DNA from: G963663495 sp963663495
GTDB lineage: Bacteria > Bacteroidota > Rhodothermia > Rhodothermales > Bin80
Length of the DNA: 64,000 nucleotides
NCBI GenBank assembly: GCA_963663495.1
Contig: OY760427.1
Coordinates: 5,642,001-5,706,000, forward strand
Direction of reading: 5' to 3'
In this document: positions 26,388-34,164 of the stretch, one piece after another
Layout: the number at the start of each line of letters is the position of its first letter
Numbering within the stretch: the stretch's first letter is position 1
Made by a program: the position numbers and the translations under genes
The notes under the pieces: model-generated
The model's database searches: none
The model's input: only the letters and a program-made list of their open reading frames with translations
Told to the model about the DNA's origin: nothing

Positions 26388-27677
26388 ATGAGCAGGGTTG
26401 ATATCGTGGTCGGAGAGGGTAGTATGGACCACCCCCTCTCCGAAGCGACCGTTAGCAGTATCCTGCGGGACGGGTTGCCGCAGGAGGATGTCGCTGGCAA
26501 GCGTATCCTGGCGATAATTCCTGATGGAACACGGACAGCGCCCATTCCTCAGTTCTTTCGATTGTTGTGTGCGATGCTGCGGCCGGAGGTATCGCGCCTT
26601 GACTTTATCGTGGCCCTCGGAACGCACCAGCCCTTGTCATTCGACGCGCTATGTGCGCTCGTTGGCATTACGCCGGACGAAAAAAAAGGGTATTACGCCG
26701 ATGTCGGAATTCTGAACCATGATTTTGACACGCCGGGACAGCTCATGCATATCGGGACGCTTTCTGCCACCGAGGTCGGAGACATTACCGGCGGGCTGCT
26801 GGAGGAGGAGGTGAAGGTTACGATAAACCGTATCATCTTGGACTACAACCTCCTGCTGGTTTGCGGACCTACATTTCCGCACGAATTAGCCGGGTTCTCG
26901 GGAGGCAACAAGTATTTTTTCCCGGGAATCAGCGGGGGCGATATTATAGACGTGACTCACTGGATGGGAGCGCTGCTTGGCTGCAGGTCCGTGATCGGTA
27001 AGATGCACACGCCCGTGCGGGCGATACTTGACCGTGCTGCGCGGTTCGTGCCGCGGCAGCGGCGTTGTGCATCCATGGTTGTCGGGAAAATGGGATTAGC
27101 CGGCCTGTATATCGGATCTCCGGAAAGGGCCTGGGAGGCCGCCGCCCGACTCTCGCAGCGCCTGCACGTATCATTCGTCTCGGAGCCAATCCAACGGGCA
27201 TTGGCTGTAATTCCAACCATGTACGAAGATCTATGGACAGGATCTAAAGGGTTTTACAAGCTGGAGCCCGCCATGGCGGATGGCGGGGAAGTAGTGCTCT
27301 ACGCGCCGCATATTTCGGAATTCTCCTATACGCACGGTGAATTGCTGAGTCAGATCGGATTTCATAGCGCTGCATATTTCCGTCGGCAGTGGGACCGCTA
27401 CCGCACCACTCCATGGGCTGTGCTGGCCCACTCGGCACTAGTACGCGGTAGCGCAACCATGACCGGACCCACGGAAACGCCGAGGGTGACGTTGACCCTC
27501 GCGAGCCAGATCAACAGGGAGCGGTGCGAGCGGATGGGCTTGCAGTACCTGGATCCCTCTTCGGTAGATGTGGAAGCTTGGCGTGGCAGGCAGCGCGAGG
27601 GCGTGCATATGATTGAGCACGCAGGGGAGCAACTGTACCGGGTAAGAGACTCGCATTCTTCGCACATTCAACTATGA
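26388..27677 (+). CDS. LarA-like (DUF2088) nickel-pincer racemase/epimerase family
   Basis: About 429 residues from ATG 26388; a TTG two codons earlier is possible. The N-terminal half has IIPDGTRTAPIPQFFRLLC and IVALGTHQPLSFDALCALVG, matching the LarA N-domain, and FSGGNKYFFPGISGGDIIDV is the signature that binds substrate near the nickel pincer cofactor. LarA-type enzymes racemise or epimerise alpha-hydroxy acids, including sugar acids, by hydride transfer. Cofactor synthesis genes (larB, larC, larE) are not in the window. As the first gene of the catabolic cluster, a role on a sugar acid such as a hydroxy-aldonate is plausible but inferred. Cytoplasmic; no leader. Confidence 0.82.
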   Translation: MSRVDIVVGEGSMDHPLSEATVSSILRDGLPQEDVAGKRILAIIPDGTRTAPIPQFFRLLCAMLRPEVSRLDFIVALGTHQPLSFDALCALVGITPDEKKGYYADVGILNHDFDTPGQLMHIGTLSATEVGDITGGLLEEEVKVTINRIILDYNLLLVCGPTFPHELAGFSGGNKYFFPGISGGDIIDVTHWMGALLGCRSVIGKMHTPVRAILDRAARFVPRQRRCASMVVGKMGLAGLYIGSPERAWEAAARLSQRLHVSFVSEPIQRALAVIPTMYEDLWTGSKGFYKLEPAMADGGEVVLYAPHISEFSYTHGELLSQIGFHSAAYFRRQWDRYRTTPWAVLAHSALVRGSATMTGPTETPRVTLTLASQINRERCERMGLQYLDPSSVDVEAWRGRQREGVHMIEHAGEQLYRVRDSHSSHIQL

Positions 27678-27684
27678 GAACCCC

Positions 27685-28536
27685 TTGTTGACATCACGAC
27701 GGCAATTCTTGCGCCAGGTGCTGGCCGGTGCAGCTGCCGTAACAGGCAGTGCCCGGCCGGGATGGCGTATTGGAGTATGCGGCGCGGCCGAGGACCATGC
27801 GGCATTCGCTGCGGCAGGTTACCGGTTTGTCGAACCCCCCGTCCAGCAATTCCTCATGCCGCAGGAAAGCCAGGACGCATTCCGCAGGGTTGCAGAATCA
27901 ACGTTGTTGCTGCCTGTACCGGTAGTAAACCAGTTCTTGCCTGCGGACCTGAAGGTGGTTGGCCCGGAATTGGACTTACCGAAGGTGCTGGCCTATGCGA
28001 AACGTGCATTCAGGCGCGCGAACGCAGTGGGCGTTGAGTACATTGTGTTTGGTAGTGGCGGAGCGCGCCGCATACCGAACGGATTCAATCGCAATACGGC
28101 GTCGCACCAATTTACGGAGGTGTTGCGTGCCATGGCCCCGCTCGCAGAGAACCAGGGCATCACTTTATGCTTGGAACCGCTGCGCCGCCAGGAAACCAAC
28201 TTCATCCAAACTGTCCCCGAAGCAATCGCGATCCTGGACGATGTGGCACACCCGTCTCTCGGGCTGACCCTGGATATCTATCACATCCTCCAAGAAGGTA
28301 GAGACGCGGCCGATGTCGCAGCTGGCGGCGCGTATATCAGGCATGTCCACATTGCTGAGGACATGGATCGTGCACCGCCTGGTACCAATGGAGACGACTT
28401 CACCTCGTACTTTAAAGCCCTTGATGCCATCGGTTATGACGGGAGAGTATCAATCGAATGCCGTTGGCGCGAGAGGGAGCAAGAACTTGCTCCTGCATAC
28501 AAGGCAGTAGACTGGCAGCTGCGAAGTATCAACTGA
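27685..28536 (+). CDS. Tat-exported sugar phosphate isomerase/epimerase (AP endonuclease 2 family)
   Basis: 283 residues. It opens with a TTG codon, seven bases after the previous stop, and a twin-arginine leader SRRQFLRQVLAGAAAVTG. The TIM-barrel xylose isomerase-like fold is indicated by VEYIVFGSGGARRIP, ITLCLEPLRRQETNFIQTV, GLTLDIYHILQEG, AYIRHVHIAEDMDR and GRVSIECRW; Glu, Asp, His and Glu at these strand ends are the usual metal ligands. The family includes hydroxypyruvate isomerase, 3-keto sugar epimerases and 2-keto-myo-inositol dehydratase. Export by Tat suggests it acts on a periplasmic keto sugar. Substrate unknown. Confidence 0.85.
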   Translation: MLTSRRQFLRQVLAGAAAVTGSARPGWRIGVCGAAEDHAAFAAAGYRFVEPPVQQFLMPQESQDAFRRVAESTLLLPVPVVNQFLPADLKVVGPELDLPKVLAYAKRAFRRANAVGVEYIVFGSGGARRIPNGFNRNTASHQFTEVLRAMAPLAENQGITLCLEPLRRQETNFIQTVPEAIAILDDVAHPSLGLTLDIYHILQEGRDAADVAAGGAYIRHVHIAEDMDRAPPGTNGDDFTSYFKALDAIGYDGRVSIECRWREREQELAPAYKAVDWQLRSIN

Positions 28537-28587
28537 GGCCCTGCTGCTCAACACCATCAAGCATTCCACCTGTAGGCACAAAAGGCA

Positions 28588-29499
28588 ATGACGGAGGATA
28601 ACGAAAGGGAGGAAATAGGATTTGTCGGACTCGGCATCATGGGCGGTGGCATGGCACACAACTTGCTGCGTGCAGGCTACAAGTTGCATGTTTGGAATCG
28701 CAGCCCGGAGCGGATGGAACCCATCGTGGAGGGCGGGGCTCTCCGCGCCCGTGCCCCGTCAGATGTAGCGGCCCGCGCTGGCATCGTAATCACATGTGTG
28801 AGCGATACGGCCGATGTGGAGGAAGTGGTGTTGGGTCCGGGTGGGATTCGCGAGGGAGCGCAGCCGGGCACACTGGTGGTAGACACAAGCACGATCAGCC
28901 CCTCCGCTACTATCGCCATGGCCAAGGATCTTCGTGCCACCGGAGTGCACATGCTGGATGCGCCGATAAGCGGAGGTAGCGAAGGCGCAGCACAGGGTAC
29001 GCTAAGCATTATGGTTGGCGGCGAGCCGGAGCAATATAGCAGAGCATTGCCGGTGCTGCAGGCGATGGGCCGTACCATCACGCATGTCGGAGGGCACGGA
29101 TCGGGACAAACGGTTAAGCTGGTAAATCAGGTTCTTGTGGTAGGTACGATGCTGGCCGTCAGCGAGGCGCTCGTGTTTGCGGAAGCCGGAGGTCTGGACT
29201 TGGCGAAGACACTGGAGGCCGTTTCCGGGGGTGCGGCAGGTAGCTGGATGCTCTCCAATCGCGGAAGCCAGGCAATTTTACGAGATTTCCGGCCGGGTTT
29301 TACGATTGATCTGCAGCAGAAGGACCTGCGACTGGTGCTGGAGGCGGCCGACGATAACGGGGTTCCCGTGCCCGCTACGGCTCTGTGCTTTCAGCTCTAC
29401 CGGTCGCTGCAGCAGCGTGGCCTTGGGGCCGAAGGTAACCATGCCCTGATCAAGGCCATTGAAAACTTGGCAGGATTCCAAGTGGGTTCCAGGCCGTGA
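28588..29499 (+). CDS. NAD(P)-dependent beta-hydroxyacid dehydrogenase (3-hydroxyisobutyrate/tartronate semialdehyde family)
   Basis: 303 residues. The N-terminal Rossmann signature is IGFVGLGIMGGGMAHNLLRAG; the substrate-binding block is HMLDAPISGGSEGAAQGTLS; the catalytic Lys is in GSGQTVKLVNQVLVVGTMLA; and LQQKDLRLVLEAA follows in the C-terminal helical domain. Members oxidise or reduce beta-hydroxy acids such as tartronate semialdehyde, D-glycerate or 3-hydroxyisobutyrate. Located between the sugar isomerase and the lactonase (4-bp overlap with the latter), a role in sugar acid degradation is likely. Cytoplasmic, soluble, intact. Confidence 0.92.
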   Translation: MTEDNEREEIGFVGLGIMGGGMAHNLLRAGYKLHVWNRSPERMEPIVEGGALRARAPSDVAARAGIVITCVSDTADVEEVVLGPGGIREGAQPGTLVVDTSTISPSATIAMAKDLRATGVHMLDAPISGGSEGAAQGTLSIMVGGEPEQYSRALPVLQAMGRTITHVGGHGSGQTVKLVNQVLVVGTMLAVSEALVFAEAGGLDLAKTLEAVSGGAAGSWMLSNRGSQAILRDFRPGFTIDLQQKDLRLVLEAADDNGVPVPATALCFQLYRSLQQRGLGAEGNHALIKAIENLAGFQVGSRP

Positions 29500-30536
29500 C
29501 GCAGTTGTTTATCGGCACATACACGCGCCGCGAGGATCATGTGGACGGCAAAGGAGAGGGCATCTACAGTGCGACGCTGGACAGCAGCACCGGGCGCCTG
29601 ACGCTTACAGGTGCAACGCGCGGTATAATAAATCCCTCGTTTGTAGCCGTTGCAGGAGATGTGCTATATGCGGTGAGTGAAGTATCTACCAGCGACGGGG
29701 AGCTGGTTGCATACGCCATTGATCGCAGAACGGGAGAGCTATCAGAAATCAATAGGCAGTCAACACTGGGATCTGCTCCATGCTACGTAAGTGTTGTTCC
29801 AGCCGGTGTGCTGGTGGCAAACTACGGCGGAGGATCCGTAACGATGTTTCCCAGGTTGACACGCGGAGCCGTTGGTCCGCCATCAAGCCATATTCTCCAC
29901 ACGGGCAGCAGCGTCAACCCGATTCGACAGGAGGCGCCGCACCCGCATGCCATCGTACCAGACCCCGAGCACAGGTTTGTTCTGGTACCGGACTTGGGTA
30001 CGGATACGGTCGTAGCGTACCGCTTGGATCAGCGGCGCTGCGTCATGGAGCGCACCGGCTTGGTGAACCTGTCTGCCGGGGCTGGGCCGCGGCATGTGGC
30101 CTTCAGTGAGAATGGTGAGCGTTGCTACCTGATGGCTGAATTGGATTCAACCGTCACGACATTCGCCTACAACCGAGGGGAGTTAAAACACCTGCAGACC
30201 ATGGGTGCGCTTCCGGCCGGGTGGCAGGGGACGCCTTCGGGCGCCGATGTACAGATCGGGCGCAACGGGGAATATGTGTACGCATCGCTGCGCGGACCCG
30301 CATGCATCGTTGTGCTGCATGTGACTGCGGATGGGCTGGAATTGAAGGCTCGCGTTCCTACGCACGGTACTACGCCCCGCAACATTGGAATCGACCCGTC
30401 GGGGGAATTTCTGATTGCGGCAAATCAGGATTCGGACACCCTGGAAGTTTTTCGGTTGGACGAGGCGTCGGGCATTCCTGCGCATACAGGAGAGAACCTG
30501 AAGGTGCCGAGCCCGGTATGCGTACAATTTGGGTAG
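29496..30536 (+). CDS. Lactonase family protein (YbhE/Pgl-like beta-propeller)
   Basis: 346 residues from a GTG start that overlaps the stop codon of the dehydrogenase (GTGA). Start region LFIGTYTRREDHVDGKGEGI and HPHAIVPDPEHRFVLVPDLG, LSAGAGPRHVAFSENGER, GTTPRNIGIDPSGEFLIAA are repeats of the seven-bladed 6-phosphogluconolactonase/carboxy-cis,cis-muconate cyclase fold; the His and Arg in these blades line the proposed active site. It would hydrolyse a sugar lactone to its acid, consistent with neighbouring sugar dehydrogenases. There is no signal peptide, so it is likely cytoplasmic. Confidence 0.9.
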   Translation: MTQLFIGTYTRREDHVDGKGEGIYSATLDSSTGRLTLTGATRGIINPSFVAVAGDVLYAVSEVSTSDGELVAYAIDRRTGELSEINRQSTLGSAPCYVSVVPAGVLVANYGGGSVTMFPRLTRGAVGPPSSHILHTGSSVNPIRQEAPHPHAIVPDPEHRFVLVPDLGTDTVVAYRLDQRRCVMERTGLVNLSAGAGPRHVAFSENGERCYLMAELDSTVTTFAYNRGELKHLQTMGALPAGWQGTPSGADVQIGRNGEYVYASLRGPACIVVLHVTADGLELKARVPTHGTTPRNIGIDPSGEFLIAANQDSDTLEVFRLDEASGIPAHTGENLKVPSPVCVQFG

Positions 30537-30620
30537 TCTGCCGTTGGAAAGATCTGGAATGTGAAGGTGGAGTGTAGTAGCTTCCCCTTCCCGAATCCGG
30601 TGGATTATACATAAGATTTT

Positions 30621-30625
30621 GGAGG
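30621..30625 (+). promoter_or_regulatory. Shine-Dalgarno site that sets a TTG start
   Basis: GGAGG at 30621-30625 lies 5 bases ahead of TTG 30631. It supports that codon over the TTG at 30619, which overlaps the site itself. Confidence 0.65.
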
Positions 30626-30630
30626 ACACA

Positions 30631-31509
30631 TTGGACTATACAAGCATTCGATCGTTAACCCGCCGCGCTTTCTTGAAGGCAGCAGGCGGGACCGCGGCCA
30701 TAACAGCAGCGGGTTGGCAAAGCACCGAGGCCAGGACACTGGTACGCAGGGTTGTACCGGTAGGCGTGCAACTGTATTGTTTCCGGCACCTTCTTGAGAA
30801 GGATTTTCCAGGAACATTGGCCCGGGTTGCTACCCTTGGCTATGATGGCGTAGAGTTTGCCGGGTACTATGACTACGAGGCATCTGAACTTAAGGCGATG
30901 TTGGACAGCCACGGCCTTAAGGTGGCGGGAGCCCATGTGGGCATGCCCGCGCTGTTGGGGGACGAGCTCCAGCGCTCAATAGACTTTCATGGAGAGCTGG
31001 GTAATCCAAACCTGATCGTGCCGGCTATAAGCGAGGACCGGTGGGAAAGCAAGGAGACGGTGCTAAAGACAGCGGAAGAGTTGTCGACCATACAGGAAGC
31101 CCTCCGGCCGCACGGCATGAGGACTGGCTACCACTGCCATGCCTACAGCTTCAATCATCTTCTGGATGGTGAGACCGTATGGGACCTCCTGGCAGGCAAC
31201 ACGCCGGAGGACTTCATCCTACAATTGGATACCGGTAACGCAGCAAACGGAGGGGCCAATTTGCCGGAGGTTATCAAAGGGAATCCGGGACGCATTAATT
31301 CGATGCATTTAAAGCCGTTCACACATGGAACGGAGCATCCGTTCGCTCCGTTCATCGGCGACGATAGCTTGCCGTGGGAGGAGATCTTTGACCTGAGCGA
31401 GTCGGTTGGAGGAATTGAGTGGTATGTGGTGGAGTACGAGGATGAATCGCATCCCCCGATTGAAGCACTGAAGATTAATCGGGAGAGGGTCAAGGGGTTT
31501 GGACGGTAG
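30631..31509 (+). CDS. Tat-exported sugar phosphate isomerase/epimerase
   Basis: About 292 residues. The start is taken as TTG 30631, five bases after a GGAGG ribosome site; an in-frame TTG at 30619 is less likely. The twin-arginine leader is LTRRAFLKAAGGTAAITAAG. The barrel motifs are PVGVQLYCFRHLLEKDFPGT, LGYDGVEFAGYYDYEA, GYHCHAYSFNH, ILQLDTGNAANGG, INSMHLKPF and WYVVEYEDES, with His, Glu, Asp and His metal ligands. This is the form often paired with Gfo/Idh/MocA and DUF1080 proteins in 3-keto sugar pathways. It overlaps the next gene by 11 bp. Confidence 0.88.
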   Translation: MDYTSIRSLTRRAFLKAAGGTAAITAAGWQSTEARTLVRRVVPVGVQLYCFRHLLEKDFPGTLARVATLGYDGVEFAGYYDYEASELKAMLDSHGLKVAGAHVGMPALLGDELQRSIDFHGELGNPNLIVPAISEDRWESKETVLKTAEELSTIQEALRPHGMRTGYHCHAYSFNHLLDGETVWDLLAGNTPEDFILQLDTGNAANGGANLPEVIKGNPGRINSMHLKPFTHGTEHPFAPFIGDDSLPWEEIFDLSESVGGIEWYVVEYEDESHPPIEALKINRERVKGFGR

Positions 31510-32662
31510 TGCCGTGCGCTCATTGGGCGTAGCTGTTGCAGGCACAGGCTTTATAGGACCGGTGCATGTTGAGGCGCTCCGCCGAGCAGGCGTCACCGTT
31601 ACAGGGATTTTGGGGAGCAGCCCGCAAAAGTCAGAGGTGGCCAGAAGGAAACTGGGCCTACTGCGCAGTTATGCCGATTTAGAGGAGATCCTCCAGGATC
31701 CCGCGGTGAGTGCCGTCCATCTGGCAGTACCCAACGTGCTGCATTTTGATATGGCGCGGCGGGCGCTCCTCGCGGGTAAGCATGTTATGTGCGAAAAGCC
31801 GCTTGCCATGCATGCCGGGGAAGCAGACGAACTGGTTCGACTGGCCCGGCAGACCGGCCTCCATGCCGGAGTGTGCTACAACATTCGCTTCTATCCGGTA
31901 AACCTTGAGCTGCGGGACCGAATCCGCAGCGGCAGCATGGGCCGTGTGTATTCGGTGGTCGGGCGCTATGTCCAGGATTGGCTTTTGTACGATACCGACT
32001 ACAACTGGCGCGTGCTGGCTGCAGAAGGAGGAGCGCTGCGGGCCGTGTCAGATATTGGCACCCATTGGATGGACCTGGTGATCTCAATTACGGGACTAAG
32101 ACCGAAAGCAGTCTTTGCAGACCTGCGAACCGTGCATCCGGTAAGGTATCGGCCCGAAGGAGAGATAGAGACCTTCTCTGGAAAGGATGCAGCGGAGCTG
32201 CGCACTCAAGCGGTGAACATTTCAACCGAGGACACGGGCTGCATCATCTTGCGCTTTGAAAGCGGCGCCCAAGGGGTACTTTTTGTCTCCCAGGTTACCG
32301 CCGGTCGCAAGAACACATTGCACTACGAGATATCGTGCGCCGAGGGAGCGGCTTCCTGGACCAGTGAGCGCCCCAATGAATTGTGGCTGGGGAGCCGAGT
32401 TGGCACCAGTAAACTCATGGTACGTGATCCGGCGCAGTTGGGAAGTATGGCGAGCGCCTACACGGACTACCCCGGGGGGCACAACGAAGGATTTTCCGAT
32501 ACATTCAAACAGTGTTTCCGAGCATTCTATCAGGCAATATTATCAGGACCGTCGTCAGAAAACGGGGTACTCTACCCTACCTTCGACGAAGGCCACCACG
32601 AAATCCAATTATGCGACGCTATCCTGCAAAGTCATAAGGAGCAACACTGGGTGCTACTGTGA
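31499..32662 (+). CDS. Gfo/Idh/MocA family oxidoreductase
   Basis: 387 residues (start TTG 31499 with a weak AAGGGG upstream; GTG 31514 is an alternative). The NAD(P)-binding N-terminus reads GVAVAGTGFIGPVHVEALRRA, the second domain has MCEKPLAMHAGEADELVR with the E-K-P motif, and ALRAVSDIGTHWMDLVISIT carries the D-x-G-x-H-x-x-D block of the catalytic site. The family oxidises or reduces sugar hydroxyls, often at C3 of a hexose, with a tightly held nicotinamide cofactor. No leader, so cytoplasmic. Its place between two Tat-exported isomerases and the DUF1080 protein fits glycoside 3-oxidation chemistry. Confidence 0.93.
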   Translation: MDGSAVRSLGVAVAGTGFIGPVHVEALRRAGVTVTGILGSSPQKSEVARRKLGLLRSYADLEEILQDPAVSAVHLAVPNVLHFDMARRALLAGKHVMCEKPLAMHAGEADELVRLARQTGLHAGVCYNIRFYPVNLELRDRIRSGSMGRVYSVVGRYVQDWLLYDTDYNWRVLAAEGGALRAVSDIGTHWMDLVISITGLRPKAVFADLRTVHPVRYRPEGEIETFSGKDAAELRTQAVNISTEDTGCIILRFESGAQGVLFVSQVTAGRKNTLHYEISCAEGAASWTSERPNELWLGSRVGTSKLMVRDPAQLGSMASAYTDYPGGHNEGFSDTFKQCFRAFYQAILSGPSSENGVLYPTFDEGHHEIQLCDAILQSHKEQHWVLL

Positions 32663-32714
32663 TAGCAGGCTTTATCCATCGGTTTGATATCAAACCATCT
32701 TCAAGGTATATGCC

Positions 32715-33158
32715 ATGAAAGTTCAGTTTTTCGCTTTTACCCTATTCCTCGGCGTGATTCTTGCCGTGCACCTTGCCATGAATGGCAAAGTGGGCGCCGC
32801 AATTGGTAACACGCCGGTAGCAAATGCCGTGTTCTGGTGCATCGGCGCCGTCACTGCAGTCATCATCGGCGCGATTGGTTGGCAGTCGGGAGCACTCGCC
32901 CCTCTCGCGGAGGTCAACAAGATACTGCTGACAGCTGGTGCGCTCGGTGCCGTGCTGGTGTTTGCCATAGCGTTCCTTATTCCCAAGGTGGGGGCAGGGG
33001 CACTGTTTATTTCGCTGCTGGCCGGGCAAGTGGTGACCGGCATGGTTCTGTCGCACTACGGCTGGCTGGGTTCCGATGTGGAGCCCATTACCATGATCAA
33101 GCTTGCCGGGGTCGTGCTCATGATTGGGGGAGCTGCCATGGTCACCTTCATGGACTAA
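32715..33158 (+). CDS. YdcZ-like (DMT superfamily) small membrane protein
   Basis: 147 residues in about five transmembrane segments. The first is MKVQFFAFTLFLGVILAVHL, followed by NAVFWCIGAVTAVIIGAIGW and LFISLLAGQVVTGMVLSHYG, and the end LAGVVLMIGGAAMVTF is typical of YdcZ (DUF606). Proteins of this family are half-size drug/metabolite transporters that work as dimers. The start is supported by AAGG eight bases upstream. In this cluster it may move a sugar acid or catabolic product; that is inference from location only. Confidence 0.85.
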   Translation: MKVQFFAFTLFLGVILAVHLAMNGKVGAAIGNTPVANAVFWCIGAVTAVIIGAIGWQSGALAPLAEVNKILLTAGALGAVLVFAIAFLIPKVGAGALFISLLAGQVVTGMVLSHYGWLGSDVEPITMIKLAGVVLMIGGAAMVTFMD

Positions 33159-33169
33159 CGTGTGTCACA

Positions 33170-34138
33170 ATGCAAAAGCAAAAGCTTGGAAGGAGTGCGG
33201 TAGAAGTTAGCGCACTGTGCTACGGTACCGATCTTGTCGGCAGCCGTGTGAGCGAGGCAGACTCGTTTCATCTCCTGGATGTATTCGCAGACCACGGAGG
33301 TTCCTTTATAGACACCGGTAATTTCTATGCGAGTTGGTATCCGGGGTGCGTAGGAGGAGAGAGCGAAACGGTTATCGGTCGCTGGATGGGGGCGCGCCGG
33401 AATCGCAGCCGTATGGTAATCTCGACCAAGCTTGGGTTTGACTATCCCGGTTGCAGTGGAGGACTGACAGCAAGCGAGATTGTGCGGGAGTGCGAGAAGA
33501 GTATGTCCAGGCTTCAGACTGAGTACGTAGATGTATACTACGCGCATCGGGACGACTTTGCTACGCCGCTTGAGGAGACCATGGAGGCATTCCACCAGCT
33601 GGTGACTGCGGGCAAGGTGCGGATGCTGGGAGCGAGCAATCTATGGCTCTGGCGCGTGGCGGAAGCCAACTGTTTGGCGGAGCTCCGGTCCTGGACGCCC
33701 TACGGAGTCGTAGAGCAGCGGTACACGTACCTCCGTCCTCGCCATGGGGCGGACTTCGGTCCTCAGATCTTTGTCACGGAAGATATGAAGCGCTACTGCC
33801 AGCACCACGGGATTACGCTCATCGCGTACTCAATCCTGCTGCAGGGTGCGTACACCAGAGAGGACCGTCCGATACCGGCCCAGTTTGCGGGACCGGAGGC
33901 AGACGAGCGCCTTGCGGCGCTACGCGTTGTTGCATCCGAAACGGGAGCGACGCAGAACCAGGTTATCATTGCCTGGATGCGCCAGAGTACTCCCGCGGTA
34001 CTTCCCATCATTGGAGGCAGCCAAGAGGCGCAGGTGAAGGAAAACATAGCAGCGCTCCAACTGGTGTTGTCCCAAGATCAGATGGATATGCTTGCGCGCG
34101 CCGGCGATCCTCAAGTCAAAACGGCCTGGCTGCGTTAA
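33170..34138 (+). CDS. Aldo/keto reductase
   Basis: 322 residues from ATG 33170; the open frame extends upstream into the YdcZ gene but nothing there belongs to the fold. Start KLGRSAVEVSALCYGTDLVG, active-site Asp in SFIDTGNFYA with the Tyr following, Lys in VISTKLGFDYPG and His in DVYYAHRDD make up the Asp-Tyr-Lys-His tetrad. The C-terminal nucleotide-binding strands include VLPIIGGSQEAQVKENIAAL. It would interconvert carbonyl and alcohol groups with NADPH. Cytoplasmic; located 11 bp after the membrane protein. Confidence 0.92.
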   Translation: MQKQKLGRSAVEVSALCYGTDLVGSRVSEADSFHLLDVFADHGGSFIDTGNFYASWYPGCVGGESETVIGRWMGARRNRSRMVISTKLGFDYPGCSGGLTASEIVRECEKSMSRLQTEYVDVYYAHRDDFATPLEETMEAFHQLVTAGKVRMLGASNLWLWRVAEANCLAELRSWTPYGVVEQRYTYLRPRHGADFGPQIFVTEDMKRYCQHHGITLIAYSILLQGAYTREDRPIPAQFAGPEADERLAALRVVASETGATQNQVIIAWMRQSTPAVLPIIGGSQEAQVKENIAALQLVLSQDQMDMLARAGDPQVKTAWLR

Positions 34139-34164
34139 AGGCAGGCCCCGTAACAAACAAGAGC

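Noticed and set aside
26086..26391. Possible 100-residue gene upstream of the LarA-like gene
   Set aside because: No ribosome binding site, no recognisable motif, Arg/Thr-rich composition typical of non-coding DNA.
33643..34164. N-terminal extension of the FG-GAP/DUF1080 gene into the aldo/keto reductase
   Set aside because: The ATG at 34165 opens a signal peptide; the extension overlaps a well supported gene.
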